From positions 496,001 through 560,000 of the forward strand of contig NVQB01000001.1 of the NCBI GenBank assembly GCA_002319075.1: a stretch of 64,000 nt of DNA. The letters are read 5' to 3'. Each line of letters starts with the position of its first letter. The first letter of the stretch is position 1. Below, piece by piece: positions 52,001 to 60,361 of this stretch. The notes beneath the pieces were generated by a model. It saw only the letters and a list, made by a program, of their open reading frames with translations. It searched no databases and was not told where the DNA came from. Origin of the DNA: Sphingobacteriaceae bacterium (GTDB lineage: Bacteria > Bacteroidota > Bacteroidia > B-17B0 > Aurantibacillaceae). Position numbers and translations under genes: made by a program.

Positions 52001-54601
52001 TTGAGTTGAAACTGTTGCGCTTGGCAGCAGGTAATTTATGGACGATGGACTAGTAGATGCAAATGTTACGTTCTCGCTCACTGAATTTTTTTCTCTGCCA
52101 ACAACTGCAGCCTTGAGTTGCGAAATACCACTGCATAAAGGCAAAAGTCCATACGCAGAAGAGGCATAAAATAAATTATTATTAGAGCTTACGTCGTAGC
52201 CGGCATTTACATTGGCATTCAATGCTAGTCCACTTAATGTAGATGAACCAGGAGATTGGTTAATCAGCAGATTATTTTTTAAAACAAAAGAAGCCGTTGG
52301 CAGCGCTTTAATACAAGATGAACCCATAGAAATTCCGGAAAGAAAAATGCTATTGTAGATAACATTACATTGTACATTACCGGAAAAAAGAAGACCATTA
52401 AAGGAAGTCGAGGAGGTGCCAGCCGAACTAACGTGACCAATAATATTATTGTAGATGTTTATCTTCGTTCCTCCCCCAATTTCAATTCCGGTTGCATTAA
52501 CAGAATTACTCGCTATTACATTACTAATTTTGTTTCTGTAAATATTAAAACCCTGTGAACCTGTTAAAATGTAAACAGCCGAAGCGGAAGGCGAAAGAGT
52601 CCCTGTTCCCTGAGTGACAAGACTATTAATTGTATTGGCATAAATTAACGGCGCAGTGTAGGGAGAGGCTATGGTAGACGTACTGAAAATACCCAGCACA
52701 TTTCCAAAATTTTCTATGTTAACAATGGTGTTACTGAAAACGGCAGATGGCGCGGTTCCATCAGCATCTCCAAGACCATCTAAAGAAATAACAGTTAAAT
52801 TATTTGAAGAATTAAGTTTTATGTTGGATAGAACATTGTTATTTATAAGTTTCCTGGAGTAGTATTCGTAATTATTGCTTGATGTAGATTTTATGCCTGT
52901 AAAAACCGCTGAAGCACCTGTTACTCGGATGTTATTAAAATAATTATTGGCTATTGAAACAACAGCTCCTTCAGCGTTGATTGTAGAGTTACTATAAAGC
53001 GAAACTGTTGGACCCGGAGCCGTTAAAGTGAAACCATTTACTGAATTTCCAGAAACAGTAACACTTGGACCAAAAACGCAAGCGTTATTAATAAACACTA
53101 CACGATTACCTGCGTCTAAAACACACGGTAGCCAGGTATTGTTAATCACCGATAGCAAGTAATGAGCACCGTAATCTTTAATGTAGTTTACAGTTGCCAA
53201 TGACCCTGTGATAATAACATTGTCGAAAATATTGTTACTGTAGGTAACACTGGTGTTTGAATAGCCATAAGCTGCATTATGCAGTACGTTAAAATCACCA
53301 TTATAGTTGTTAGGGTCTGTAAAAATAAAGTTTAAAAAATTATTGGCTATGCTAAGATCATTTGTAATTGGCCCATCGTTATAAATCAAACTTGTAGTAC
53401 CAACGGTGGCCGTACTCAAACAATTCGTAAAGGTATTCCCGCTTATTAAAAGCGTATTAAAAATAGCTGAATTACTTATACCGCAGAACTTAACAGAAGG
53501 ATTAACACTGGCTGTGCAATTTGAAAAAAGATTGTTAGAAACCGAAAGTGTTGCAGAATTAGCACCCGAATTATCCCCATTTGAAATTCCAAATAATTCA
53601 GAACACAGCGACCCCGATGCTACAGATATTGTATTGTTAGATACGCTCGTGTGCCCATCAGAGAAATCTGTTGCTATCCCATAGAGCCTCGAATTGCGAT
53701 GTAAATTGGCGGCGCCATTATCTATCACGTTGTTAGATATCTTCAAACCGTTTTGGCCCCTGGCATATATTCCGCAAGCTGAATAATTAGAACCAGCTAT
53801 CCCTCCAAATAGTGTCACCGTATTTCCACTCGCAATTGTAGGGCCGCCTATTTCATTATTGGAATCTGGAAAAGCAAGTAAAGTGCTGCCATTAGTGCCC
53901 ATCATGCTCACCCCATGATTGCAATTCTCTATAACGTTAGAATAAATTTTATTGTAACTATGCGAGCCGTTCGAAGAAATAGGGTTCAGACCAAGAACTT
54001 GATTACCCACCAACGCGTTCGCAAAATCAATACCACGTGAGCCATACACACCCGAAACACCATTGCCATTATTTATGCGATTAAGTGTAATTGAGCAGTT
54101 TTTCACAGTGTTAAACTGACAGCCATCATTTGTATTTCTTTTAAAAAAACCAATTCCAAATTCCATTGTCGATGGATTGCTGGTATTGGGATCTACAATA
54201 GTTATACCATCTATGGTCAAATAATCAACACCAATATTTCGCCACACACCATCTTGCACAGCAGAGGATGGAGCTCCTGTTCCACCTGTATAGGCAAAGA
54301 TTTTCGGATTAACTCCTGCACCGCTTTTTTTAAACTCAATGGTGTTTAACGACGAAGAACCTACCACCGTATAAAGATAATACCCGCCGCTCACAGCCGT
54401 TTCAGTGTACCCGGCAGCAATATTTATTGTAACCGGCCCAACAATGCCAACAGCGTTGAGACTATTAATTGCCACGGCAATACTGGAGAAAGACCCAGGC
54501 ACGCTATAAGTACCGGCAAGCTGGCCATGCATTTTAAAAAATGATACTATTAAAAATGTAAGTATCAATAAAGATTTGGGTTGAGCGTAGTTTTTAATCA
54601 T
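46067..54601 (-). CDS. Giant T9SS-secreted protein: two beta-helices and sixteen Ig-like repeats
   Basis: The protein has 2844 residues. A signal peptide (about 1-26, LTFLIVSFFKMHGQ) is followed by two right-handed parallel beta-helix domains (about 27-900 and 1030-1590) rich in NNxF and SNNxI turns, each closed by an Asp-Ile/Met-Gly-Ala segment (SPDIGAIEGS and TPDMGADEF). Between them is a short beta domain. From about 1625 to 2755 come sixteen repeats of about 70 residues, with two Cys each (CAGQSVSLTASG, then GCxSS). The last 75 residues are a type A sorting domain (SVYPNPAQTRVSVKF). It should be exported by the T9SS to the surface or medium. Role unknown; polysaccharide or surface binding is likely. 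Confidence 0.9.
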   Translation of the reverse strand: MIKNYAQPKSLLILTFLIVSFFKMHGQLAGTYSVPGSFSSIAVAINSLNAVGIVGPVTINIAAGYTETAVSGGYYLYTVVGSSSLNTIEFKKSGAGVNPKIFAYTGGTGAPSSAVQDGVWRNIGVDYLTIDGITIVDPNTSNPSTMEFGIGFFKRNTNDGCQFNTVKNCSITLNRINNGNGVSGVYGSRGIDFANALVGNQVLGLNPISSNGSHSYNKIYSNVIENCNHGVSMMGTNGSTLLAFPDSNNEIGGPTIASGNTVTLFGGIAGSNYSACGIYARGQNGLKISNNVIDNGAANLHRNSRLYGIATDFSDGHTSVSNNTISVASGSLCSELFGISNGDNSGANSATLSVSNNLFSNCTASVNPSVKFCGISNSAIFNTLLISGNTFTNCLSTATVGTTSLIYNDGPITNDLSIANNFLNFIFTDPNNYNGDFNVLHNAAYGYSNTSVTYSNNIFDNVIITGSLATVNYIKDYGAHYLLSVINNTWLPCVLDAGNRVVFINNACVFGPSVTVSGNSVNGFTLTAPGPTVSLYSNSTINAEGAVVSIANNYFNNIRVTGASAVFTGIKSTSSNNYEYYSRKLINNNVLSNIKLNSSNNLTVISLDGLGDADGTAPSAVFSNTIVNIENFGNVLGIFSTSTIASPYTAPLIYANTINSLVTQGTGTLSPSASAVYILTGSQGFNIYRNKISNVIASNSVNATGIEIGGGTKINIYNNIIGHVSSAGTSSTSFNGLLFSGNVQCNVIYNSIFLSGISMGSSCIKALPTASFVLKNNLLINQSPGSSTLSGLALNANVNAGYDVSSNNNLFYASSAYGLLPLCSGISQLKAAVVGREKNSVSENVTFASTSPSSINYLLPSATVSTQIESGAAPISWISNDFYGNARDVNSPDIGAIEGSYIPPGADSLAPTLINSDFTSMSCGQSGRTFTAQLYDKSGVATGSLAPQFYFKINSGTYTSSPGSLASGNSTLGIWAFNINYAVSYGDQISWFLVAQDASTLSNIMSQPANGFGAGSVNNVTSTPVAATYTVNMSLAGTYTVGAGGTFTSLTQAANAYNKACLTGSVTFVLTNTLYTIPLESFPITFSNNPGASATNSLLIIPAAGNTVAVRGTTINFIYNVLKFQDASYITLDGLNSGGSSLSVVVTNTNYINEIIYLQSNSLSGPGNNHLTFKNLTVNSLTNCTSSGIASNGFNTDIKIQNNYFYGLNYGIEMGDNYDVTQSKFSNCLIENNRFGSAGSYTTAIKETGIYVKSAVLLTVRNNTIDNVTNSSTYANPYGMDLYGPIKNVTVTSNVITNVAQTSTTSGGGCVGINLYPLSFTRDILISNNMVTNISGLSSGVSYGTYGLCIKSGVSAKNIKVYHNTFALNFGSSLSSTTSCQSACMYYDATTDIDLRNNIFYTNVVNPNNATSRTYAVLSGYGKQLATMDYNNYFVEGSQGALGIVSTSLTTLAAFKTAFGGNNNSINMKPWFTSSVNAHIDATVAANALVDNLGTPLGITQDIDGQSRSTLTPDMGADEFAATGTCVAAGAGTVTTPNFTICGGQPVYLQTTNMSGGTNSTYQWLVSPTSVGTYTNVNFGSGYTTPYLNAGALSAGTYYFKIMETCPGNSLFANSNVVLVTVIAQPTLTITSSNTLSCSGSTTLSASGAASYTWSTGATSPSIVVTPTVATNYYVTYASSPCGSGVSANIPVIISQNPTLSISSANASVCAGVSATLLASGATSYSWSNGMSGASINPTPSVSTTYSVIGSNAAGCSSSGTVTVNVLAAPTISINGASQICAGQSVSLTASGAMSYTWNNSSFSNSLVASPVTSTVYTAQGTNIAGCISGIVSFSVAVVSPSLISITGPTVACSGQTVILTASGYPTYTWNTGATGASVVVTPSSSTTYSVIGGSSTCSNSAQLAVAVDPSPSLSISGATTICAGQSSTLTASGATTYTWSTSQNSNQIIITPLSNVVYTLSGTNGNNCTSTITLAVLSATNPIVNISASSTLVCLGTAVNLTANGANNYTWSSGGNGVSTTVSPLSTSIYTLFGSNIAGCASSNTLSIATKSLPVISISPSSTSICIPASVSFTANGATNYSWTNGPNSSVASFSPLSSGVFTVSGADITNGCIGSETISVSVSASPTLSISGTASTCVGSSVFLSANGANSYLWSNGSTSASILFTPATTTVVNLSGTNAAGCSATTSLAVNVYSLPAVSVNASSTLVCAFGSATITGSGASSYSLNSISVGSLSVVNPSVNSTYTLSGASSAGCISSTLVTINTNSLPVITINQSSSAICAQSAITFTASGATNFLWTNGPANAVATFTPAAPSVYTVQGIDINNACVTTKTVLIAVNPLPTVTIAGNNTLCAGTTLTLQASGAISFAWSNGSFSNLISETPLVSTVYSVTGTNSLYCSSSASLAVTVYSLPSISVNSGSLCTGSSFTIIPSGASVYNISGGLFIVSPASNTSYSLTGVSLEGCASSNTAVSIISVFNSPTVSVNSGSICSGNMFAIVPSGASSYTISGGAFTVSPLVNTSYSVIGTGTNGCVSNTIALSNLTVYTTPTIIASSGSVCTGQSFTLNPSGANSYTYSGGSNVVSPLTNMSYTIFGTGNGGCISSTAATVAVTVYSLPVISVNSGTICSGEAFSIIPTGASVYTLEGGNFVVMPTVSTNYSVIGTSSDGCSSASAVISSVTVNEKPMISVMISNATLCNGDSATITVSGADTYTWNTGSNASTLTVAPSISTNYTLSGTGLNSCSSSTLVSLSVSDCTGFTEKTNRSTSISVYPNPAQTRVSVKFEFSGTKEIQISNEIGQIIEVYKTENEFEEVDVTKYARGVYYLKIKGKEASGNFKLIVE
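46340..49727 (-). repeat. Sixteen coding repeats of about 70 residues
   Basis: The coding repeats each open with Pro-Thr-(Leu/Ile/Val)-Ser-Ile and contain ASGATSYTWSNG or a relative. Repeats 12-15 (about 46545-47362) form a separate subtype in which the Trp is lost and SGGxFxVSP appears. The DNA has drifted, so this is not a simple tandem array. Confidence 0.8.
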
Positions 54602-54618
54602 CGTATTTTTTGGATAAT

Positions 54619-54626
54619 TAAAGATA
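54619..54626 (-). promoter_or_regulatory. Possible -7 box of the 2844-residue gene
   Basis: Minus-strand TATCTTTA, one base from TAnnTTTG, 18 bases ahead of the ATG. The remaining spacer to 54891 shows nothing. Confidence 0.4.
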
Positions 54627-54891
54627 CATAATGTTTTTTACGTGGTCGGCAAACTCCTGTGATTTAACCTTTTGCAGAAATTTCAATACGTTTTAATAGC
54701 GAAAAATTCACTATTTTAACTACCTCAATACGTTTCAGAAAGGTGGAGAATGTTCTATGCAGACAAAATGCTCCTGCGCTGATCATGAATGTAATTTCCT
54801 GCGCTTTTTCAGAATTCAAACGTTTACCTGATCTTAATTGCTACATCTGGTAAAAATATGCCTTCTCATTTACTTAAAGAAGAAAAGAAGA

Positions 54892-55917
54892 TCACTTAAT
54901 GCCTCTCAAAGCGGCAATAGTGCTATCCAGCATCTCATCGTTAAAATCAAGATGCGTTACAAAACGAATGGTCTGTTTTCCGAAGGATGAAATTTTAATA
55001 TTTTTCTCGGCCATCTTTCGCTCGAAAGCTTCGCCACTAATGATGTCTCTTTTTAAATTGAAAATAACAATATTAGTATACACAGGAAGAATAGATTCTA
55101 CAAAATGTAAATTACCTAGCTCTCCTTCTAACTTTTTTGCGCGCACATGATCTTCTTTTAATCGCGTGGTGTTATTTTTTAAAGCAAATAATCCTGCGGA
55201 GGCTAAGAAGCCCGCCTGACGCATACCGCCACCAAATACTTTACGGTAACGACGGGCTTGTTTTATAAACTCTTTATCCCCTAATAAAACCGAACCAACG
55301 GGTGCGCCCAAACCTTTCGATAAACAAATAGAAATAGAATGAAAATACGTCCCGATTTCTTCTGGACTATCAGTTGTCTCTGCAAGAGCATTAAATATTC
55401 TTGCCCCGTCTAAATGTAATTTTAATTTTTTATCGCGACACAAATCATAAACAGGTTTGATCTGCTCTTTTGTATAAAAACTACCTCCTGCCCTATTCAC
55501 GGTATTTTCCAGCGACACTAAAGTTGTTCTGGTTAGCCAATCAAAATCTCCGTTAATACAAGGCTCTATCATTTCAGGTGTCAATCTGCCTTCGCTGCCA
55601 GTAATTAATCTCGCCTGAACTCCTGAGTTAAAAGAAATGCCACCACCTTCATAATTATAAATATGTGAATTCACATCACAAATAACTTCGTCTCCGGGCT
55701 GAGTATGCACTTTAATGGCTATTTGATTAGTCATAGTGCCGCTCGGACAATATAAGCCTGCTTCTTTACCAAATAAATTAGCGGCATAATTTTCCAGATC
55801 GCTAACGGTGGGATCTTCATTAAAAACATCGTCACCCACTTGTGCCTGCATCATAGCGTCCAGCATAGCCAGAGAAGGTTTTGTAACCGTGTCGCTTCTT
55901 AGATCAATAAAGCTCAT
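54892..55917 (-). CDS. Low-specificity L-threonine aldolase (PLP-dependent)
   Basis: A 341-residue enzyme of the GntG/LtaE type, which splits L-threonine or L-allo-threonine into glycine and acetaldehyde. The start FIDLRSDTVTKPS is the family signature. The PLP-binding Lys201 lies in ICLSKGLGAPVGS, Asp170 and Arg173 in LHLDGARIFNA. VGDDVFNEDPT is also conserved. It begins one base after the stop of the E1 dehydrogenase gene, so the two are in one operon, a neighbour pair with no obvious metabolic link. Confidence 0.95.
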   Translation of the reverse strand: MSFIDLRSDTVTKPSLAMLDAMMQAQVGDDVFNEDPTVSDLENYAANLFGKEAGLYCPSGTMTNQIAIKVHTQPGDEVICDVNSHIYNYEGGGISFNSGVQARLITGSEGRLTPEMIEPCINGDFDWLTRTTLVSLENTVNRAGGSFYTKEQIKPVYDLCRDKKLKLHLDGARIFNALAETTDSPEEIGTYFHSISICLSKGLGAPVGSVLLGDKEFIKQARRYRKVFGGGMRQAGFLASAGLFALKNNTTRLKEDHVRAKKLEGELGNLHFVESILPVYTNIVIFNLKRDIISGEAFERKMAEKNIKISSFGKQTIRFVTHLDFNDEMLDSTIAALRGIK

Positions 55918-55918
55918 T

Positions 55919-57919
55919 CTAATAGTTCCAGAGTTTTAATAATTTTTCTTTAAAACGCTCTTTTGGTAAAAAGTTATGCTCTAAATCCACGTTCATTGGA
56001 ACAGGTGTATCCAGGCTTCCTTCCCGCATTACAGGAGCATCCAGATACTCAAAACAATTTTCAGTAATCAGCGATGCAATCTCTCCGGCAATACCACCGG
56101 TTAAAGTATCTTCATGCATCACTATGGCTTTTCCTGTTTTTTTTACGGAAGCGTAAACAGCTTCTATGTCTAATGGTGCTAATGTTCGTAAATCCAGCAG
56201 ATCGGCTTTAATGTCCTTATTTTCTTCTAATGCTTCCAAAGCCCAGTGTACACCAAGTCCGTACGTCACAATAGTAAGATCCGTCCCTTCTTTTAAAAGC
56301 TTTGCTTTTCCAAAAGGAATGGTAAAATAATCCTCGGGAACATCTTCGCTGATACTTCTGTACAGGGCCTTGTGCTCAAAATACATTACCGGATTCGGAT
56401 CTTCAAAAGCAGTCAACAATAAACCTTTTGCATCTGTCGGAAATGCAGGATAAGCTATTTTTAATCCCGGCGTTTTAAAAAACCAGGCTTCGTTACTCTG
56501 ACTGTGAAATGGACCGGCTGCAACCGCAGCACCCGTAGGCATACGAACTACCACATCCGCATTTTGTCCCCAACGGTAATGACTCTTCGCCAGGTTATTT
56601 ATAATTTGCGTCATGCCTTCGGTAACAAAATCAGCAAACTGCATTTCTACCATTGCCTTGTGTCCGTTAATAGACAATCCAAAACCCGCGCCAAGAATAG
56701 CGCTTTCACACAAAGGTGTATTTCTCACGCGTTCTTTTCCAAAAGCTTCTACAAAACCTTCTGTGATCTTAAACACGCCACCGTAGTCTGCAATATCCTG
56801 ACCCATTAAAACAAGATTTTTATGCTTTTGCATGGCCTGTTTCATACCGTTACTAATAGCGTCAATTAAACGCATATTGGTTTTAGTACCGGGAGAATTG
56901 CTCGTATCTTCAGTAGTATAAGGCTTGAATAATTCATTGATTTCTTTTTCAGTGTCAGGAACAGGATTTTGCTCTGCAAAAGCAATTTCCAATCCTTCTT
57001 CAATTTCTTTTTTTATCTCCCCACGTTTTGTTTCAACGCCTTCTTCAGTAAGCACTCCTTCTGCAATTAAAAACTTCTCAAAAGTCGCTACAGGATCTTT
57101 CCTGCCCCATATATCAAACAATTCTTTTGGAACATATTTTGTTCCGCTTGCTTCTTCATGCCCCCGCATACGAAAGGTCACACATTCTAAAAGAACAGGA
57201 CGTGGATCATTCCGAATACTTTCACTTAAATTTTTAATGGTCTCATAAACTTTCAATACATTATTTCCATCTATCGAAATACCTTCAATGCCATAACCAA
57301 TCGCTTTATCAGCAAAAGACTTGCATTTAAATTGTTCATTGCTCGGAGTACTTAAACCATAGCCATTATTTTCAACAATAAAAATTACAGGTAAATTCCA
57401 CACTGCAGCGGTATTAATACTCTCATGAAAATCTCCTTCGCTGGCTCCACCATCACCACTAAAAACAACCGTAACTTTTTGCTCACGTTTTAGTTTATTC
57501 GCAAGTGCGATACCATCGGCCACGCCCATTTGCGGACCTAAATGAGAAATCATACCAACGATGTGATATTCATTTGTTCCAAAGTGGAACGAGCGGTCAC
57601 GCCCTTGAGTAAAACCGCCTGGCTTGCCCTGGAACTGAGAAAACAATCTGTTCAAAGGAATTTTACGTGTTGTAAATACTCCCAGATTTCGGTGCATCGG
57701 AAGGATATATTCATCTTCATGAAGTGCTGTAGCTACACCCACAGAAATAGCTTCCTGTCCTATTCCACTAAACCATTTTGCAATTTTTCCCTGGCGAAGA
57801 AGTAACAACATCTTCTCCTCTATCATACGGGGTTTTAAAATATTATTATAAAGTTCAAGAAGTATTGAATCTTTGTGTTTCTTTTTCTCAAATTTAACGG
57901 GCATTTCAGCAGTGATCAT
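55919..57919 (-). CDS. 2-oxo acid dehydrogenase E1, alpha and beta subunits fused
   Basis: A 666-residue protein. Residues about 20-340 match the E1 alpha subunit, with the thiamine-diphosphate motif GDGGASEGDFHES...VENNGYG. From about 350 on it is E1 beta (LVLMGQDIADYGGVFKIT, CESAILGAGFGLSING, PGLKIAYPAFPTDAKG, EDTLTGG). The fused form is common in Bacteroidota and resembles branched-chain 2-oxoisovalerate dehydrogenase. It would feed E2/E3 to form acyl-CoA for branched fatty acids. E2 and E3 genes are not in the window. ATG 57919 is used; Met6 is also possible. Confidence 0.93.
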   Translation of the reverse strand: MITAEMPVKFEKKKHKDSILLELYNNILKPRMIEEKMLLLLRQGKIAKWFSGIGQEAISVGVATALHEDEYILPMHRNLGVFTTRKIPLNRLFSQFQGKPGGFTQGRDRSFHFGTNEYHIVGMISHLGPQMGVADGIALANKLKREQKVTVVFSGDGGASEGDFHESINTAAVWNLPVIFIVENNGYGLSTPSNEQFKCKSFADKAIGYGIEGISIDGNNVLKVYETIKNLSESIRNDPRPVLLECVTFRMRGHEEASGTKYVPKELFDIWGRKDPVATFEKFLIAEGVLTEEGVETKRGEIKKEIEEGLEIAFAEQNPVPDTEKEINELFKPYTTEDTSNSPGTKTNMRLIDAISNGMKQAMQKHKNLVLMGQDIADYGGVFKITEGFVEAFGKERVRNTPLCESAILGAGFGLSINGHKAMVEMQFADFVTEGMTQIINNLAKSHYRWGQNADVVVRMPTGAAVAAGPFHSQSNEAWFFKTPGLKIAYPAFPTDAKGLLLTAFEDPNPVMYFEHKALYRSISEDVPEDYFTIPFGKAKLLKEGTDLTIVTYGLGVHWALEALEENKDIKADLLDLRTLAPLDIEAVYASVKKTGKAIVMHEDTLTGGIAGEIASLITENCFEYLDAPVMREGSLDTPVPMNVDLEHNFLPKERFKEKLLKLWNY

Positions 57920-57950
57920 TCTTTTGTACGTATTTAGAAATTAAAATGGA

Positions 57951-58634
57951 TTATCTTTTTCCGAGCAATACCGTGCATCCAAAACCGATATTAATCCAAC
58001 TCATAAAATAATTATTAGACTTATCTTGCACCTGAGCGATCGCATTAAATCGCGGTGCTTTAGGATCAAATTTATATAACATGGTTGTGTAGGCAACCAT
58101 TAAAGAAAAGGTTAGTGAACGGTCTGCGATAAAACTAACCGATATTTCCGGCTGAACAAAAGGAGCGTTAAATCCAGCTCTTTCAAATGGACGATTAGCT
58201 TCAGCAGAATCCTGTACAACATTATTGTACTGTACTATCGAATATCCTGTATTGAGTGCAAAAGTAGCAAACCCCCTCTCAAAAAATTTATCATACCCTA
58301 ATTTCACAAAGCCAGCGTTGCCCACCATTCTAACATTGTATGACAAAGATGCGCCGGTATTCGGAGCTTGATAATACACAAACACTTCTTTGTTATTTTG
58401 AAAATGCGTGTATTGATACCCTACACCGACAAAGAATGTACTAAAAAGTCTTGCATTAAAACTAAGGTTACTTTCTAAAACGCCATTAAAACTGGTCCTG
58501 AATTTTTGACTACTTACAGACTTTTGAATCCCTATATTGTAACGCACCGTAAAAGGCGCACTTCTTTTATCTCTTGCCTGCGACAGCACAAGGAGTGGGA
58601 AGAGAAGGCTGAGTAATAAAAGTGTTTTCCGCAT
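57951..58634 (-). CDS. Exported protein, probable outer-membrane barrel
   Basis: A 227-residue protein with a signal peptide (LLLLSLLFPLLVLSQ). The rest alternates beta strands (LSFNARLFSTFFVGVGYQYTH, GNAGFVKLGYDKFF) and ends in WINIGFGCTVLLGKR. It looks like a small outer-membrane barrel. No family is recognised. It lies 31 bases ahead of the E1 gene on the same strand and may be co-transcribed with it. Confidence 0.7.
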   Translation of the reverse strand: MRKTLLLLSLLFPLLVLSQARDKRSAPFTVRYNIGIQKSVSSQKFRTSFNGVLESNLSFNARLFSTFFVGVGYQYTHFQNNKEVFVYYQAPNTGASLSYNVRMVGNAGFVKLGYDKFFERGFATFALNTGYSIVQYNNVVQDSAEANRPFERAGFNAPFVQPEISVSFIADRSLTFSLMVAYTTMLYKFDPKAPRFNAIAQVQDKSNNYFMSWINIGFGCTVLLGKR

Positions 58635-58666
58635 TTCTTGTTAAAGATAAAACTAATTGCTTGAAT

Positions 58667-58701
58667 AAAAAAAGCCGTCCCAATACATATCGGAACGGCC
58701 T
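58667..58701 (-). terminator. Terminator of raiA
   Basis: GCCGTCCC (58674-58681) and GGAACGGC (58692-58699) pair over eight positions, one of them G-T; on the minus strand seven T follow. Confidence 0.85.
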
Positions 58702-58718
58702 TCAAACAAATTATTAAT

Positions 58719-59021
58719 TTAGTGTTGTTGAATTAATTTTTCTTTATGCTTTTTAATCTGCGTTTTAAGAGCTTCACAACTAAGATCAGTTGCTTCCTCA
58801 AAACTTTCGCACTGTTTTTTGGCGAAAAACTCCTGACCTTTGCCCAGCATTTTAATCTCTGCGATCTTGTTATCACTTGTGCTACTTTTATCAAGTCGCA
58901 ACGTAACTTCAGTACTAATTATTCCATCATAATAAGTACTTAATTTCTCTACCTTTTCATTTATAAAGTCGAGTAATTTTCTGTCTGCATTAAAATGCAC
59001 CGATTGAATGTTGATAGTCAT
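58719..59021 (-). CDS. raiA: Ribosome hibernation promoting factor (HPF/RaiA family, short)
   Basis: A 100-residue protein that binds the 30S decoding site of idle ribosomes and blocks translation in stationary phase. The pattern is NIQSVHFNADRKLLDFINEK, then VTLRLDKSS and KIAEIKMLGKGQEFFAKK with the ending CEALKTQIKKHKEKL. It is the short type, without the C-terminal dimerisation domain of long HPF. Order rpsU-xerC-raiA on the minus strand is usual in Bacteroidota. A terminator follows. Confidence 0.92.
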   Translation of the reverse strand: MTINIQSVHFNADRKLLDFINEKVEKLSTYYDGIISTEVTLRLDKSSTSDNKIAEIKMLGKGQEFFAKKQCESFEEATDLSCEALKTQIKKHKEKLIQQH

Positions 59022-59047
59022 AACTTGTTCCTCCTTTATTTATATTA

Positions 59048-59941
59048 TTAATTGCCCGATCGTGGATGGGCCTGGTTATACGATTTCTTTAATTTGTCAA
59101 TTGAATTGTGTGTGTATATCTGCGTTGCCGATAAACTGCTGTGTCCCAGCAATTCTTTAACGGCATTAATATCTGCTCCATTATCTAGAAGATGCGTAGC
59201 AAAACTGTGTCTTAAGATATGCGGACTTTTTTTCTTACTGGTTGTCACCTGGCTTAAAACGGCCTTAACAATTTTACTGATCTGTGACTCACTAATGGGA
59301 GTATCGTTCAAAGTAACAAACAAATGAGAGTTAGAAAGGTGGTGTTCCTTCTTTACGGTAAGATATTCCTGAAGGTTTCGTTTTAGAGAAATATCAAAAG
59401 GAATAATACGCTCTTTATTTCGTTTACCTAAAACTTTTAACTGCAAATTGTAAAGATCTACATCGCCTTCTTTTAAACCCAATAGTTCAGCGCGACGAAT
59501 GCCAGTCTGATACAAAACATCTATCAATAGTTTATCACGCAATCCTTCAAACCCTTCAGAAAATTCCTGGGTGGTAAAAACACTTCCGAGATGATTCTCA
59601 TCAATAAAAACGGGCAAACGCTTAGGCATTTTCGGACCCTGAATCTTTTGTGTGGGATTTACGTCAATCTCCCCGTTTCTTAGAAGATATTTAAAGAAAG
59701 ATTTTAAGCTGCTGATCTTGCGATTCACGCTACGGGGCGAAAACCCACTATCCATTAAATGAGCAACAAATTCACGTACATGCAGAAAGGAAATGGTTGT
59801 AAGGGTGTACCCCTGTAGTTCAGCATCAAGAAATGTAAAAAAATCATGAAGATCTGCTCCGTAATTTTTCGTGGTTAAGGGACTAAACCTTTTTTGAAGG
59901 TTTAGGTAGGATAAAAAACTGTTAACTGCTCCCTCTACCAT
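59048..59941 (-). CDS. xerC: XerC-like tyrosine recombinase
   Basis: A 297-residue recombinase if it starts at the ATG at 59941 (an ATG at 59947 adds two residues). Domain order and catalytic residues are those of XerC/XerD: Arg in TGIRRAELLG, Lys in LGKRNKERII, His and Arg in HILRHSFATHLL, His in LLGHSSL and Tyr in QIYTHNS. Its place between rpsU and raiA is the standard Bacteroidota xerC position. With the Xer protein at 3803 it would resolve chromosome dimers at dif. Confidence 0.92.
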   Translation of the reverse strand: MVEGAVNSFLSYLNLQKRFSPLTTKNYGADLHDFFTFLDAELQGYTLTTISFLHVREFVAHLMDSGFSPRSVNRKISSLKSFFKYLLRNGEIDVNPTQKIQGPKMPKRLPVFIDENHLGSVFTTQEFSEGFEGLRDKLLIDVLYQTGIRRAELLGLKEGDVDLYNLQLKVLGKRNKERIIPFDISLKRNLQEYLTVKKEHHLSNSHLFVTLNDTPISESQISKIVKAVLSQVTTSKKKSPHILRHSFATHLLDNGADINAVKELLGHSSLSATQIYTHNSIDKLKKSYNQAHPRSGN

Positions 59942-59950
59942 ATACAAAAT

Positions 59951-59974
59951 AAAAAATCCTAATCGAAATTAGGA
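59951..59974 (-). terminator. Terminator of rpsU with a TTCG loop
   Basis: On the minus strand TCCTAAT-TTCG-ATTAGGA (59974-59957) forms a seven-base stem closed by a TTCG tetraloop, then six T. It separates rpsU from xerC. Confidence 0.85.
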
Positions 59975-60023
59975 ATTTCAAATTAGGATTGCAATTAATT
60001 TATCTTAAAAAAACAGGTTTTAC

Positions 60024-60221
60024 CTATTTTTCGATAGCACCGATCTGTAATTTTTGTTTGTAAGAGGCCTTAATGATCTCTTCACGACGACGCACAGAAG
60101 GTTTAGTGAATTTTGAACGCTCACGTAGTTGTTTAACAACTCCTGTTTTTTCAAATTTCTTTTTATACTTTTTTAGAGCCTTTTCGATATTATCGCCTTC
60201 TTTTATCTGAACTACTAACAT
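60024..60221 (-). CDS. rpsU: Small-subunit ribosomal protein S21
   Basis: A 65-residue basic protein with the S21 pattern VQIKEGDNIEKALKKYKKKF, then RERSKFTKPSVRRREEIIKA. S21 helps initiation on the 30S platform; Bacteroidota S21 is part of the site that hides the anti-Shine-Dalgarno sequence, which fits the absence of clear Shine-Dalgarno sites in this window. It has its own promoter and terminator. Confidence 0.96.
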   Translation of the reverse strand: MLVVQIKEGDNIEKALKKYKKKFEKTGVVKQLRERSKFTKPSVRRREEIIKASYKQKLQIGAIEK

Positions 60222-60250
60222 TTTTACTGTTTATTTTAAATTTAGAGGGG

Positions 60251-60258
60251 CAAATATA
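60251..60258 (-). promoter_or_regulatory. -7 box of rpsU
   Basis: Minus-strand TATATTTG, an exact TAnnTTTG, 29 bases ahead of the ATG. Confidence 0.7.
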
Positions 60259-60345
60259 TGAAATTTATTATAACCCGGAAAACTATTTTTACTTTTTTTA
60301 TCGATTAATTTAAACGCTTTATCGATTTATTCATGCTTAAAACTC

Positions 60346-60353
60346 TAAATTTG
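60346..60353 (+). promoter_or_regulatory. -7 box of the DHH gene
   Basis: TAAATTTG is an exact TAnnTTTG ending eight bases before the ATG at 60362, so the mRNA is expected to be leaderless or to have a leader of one to three bases. Confidence 0.6.
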
Positions 60354-60361
60354 CGCCTCAT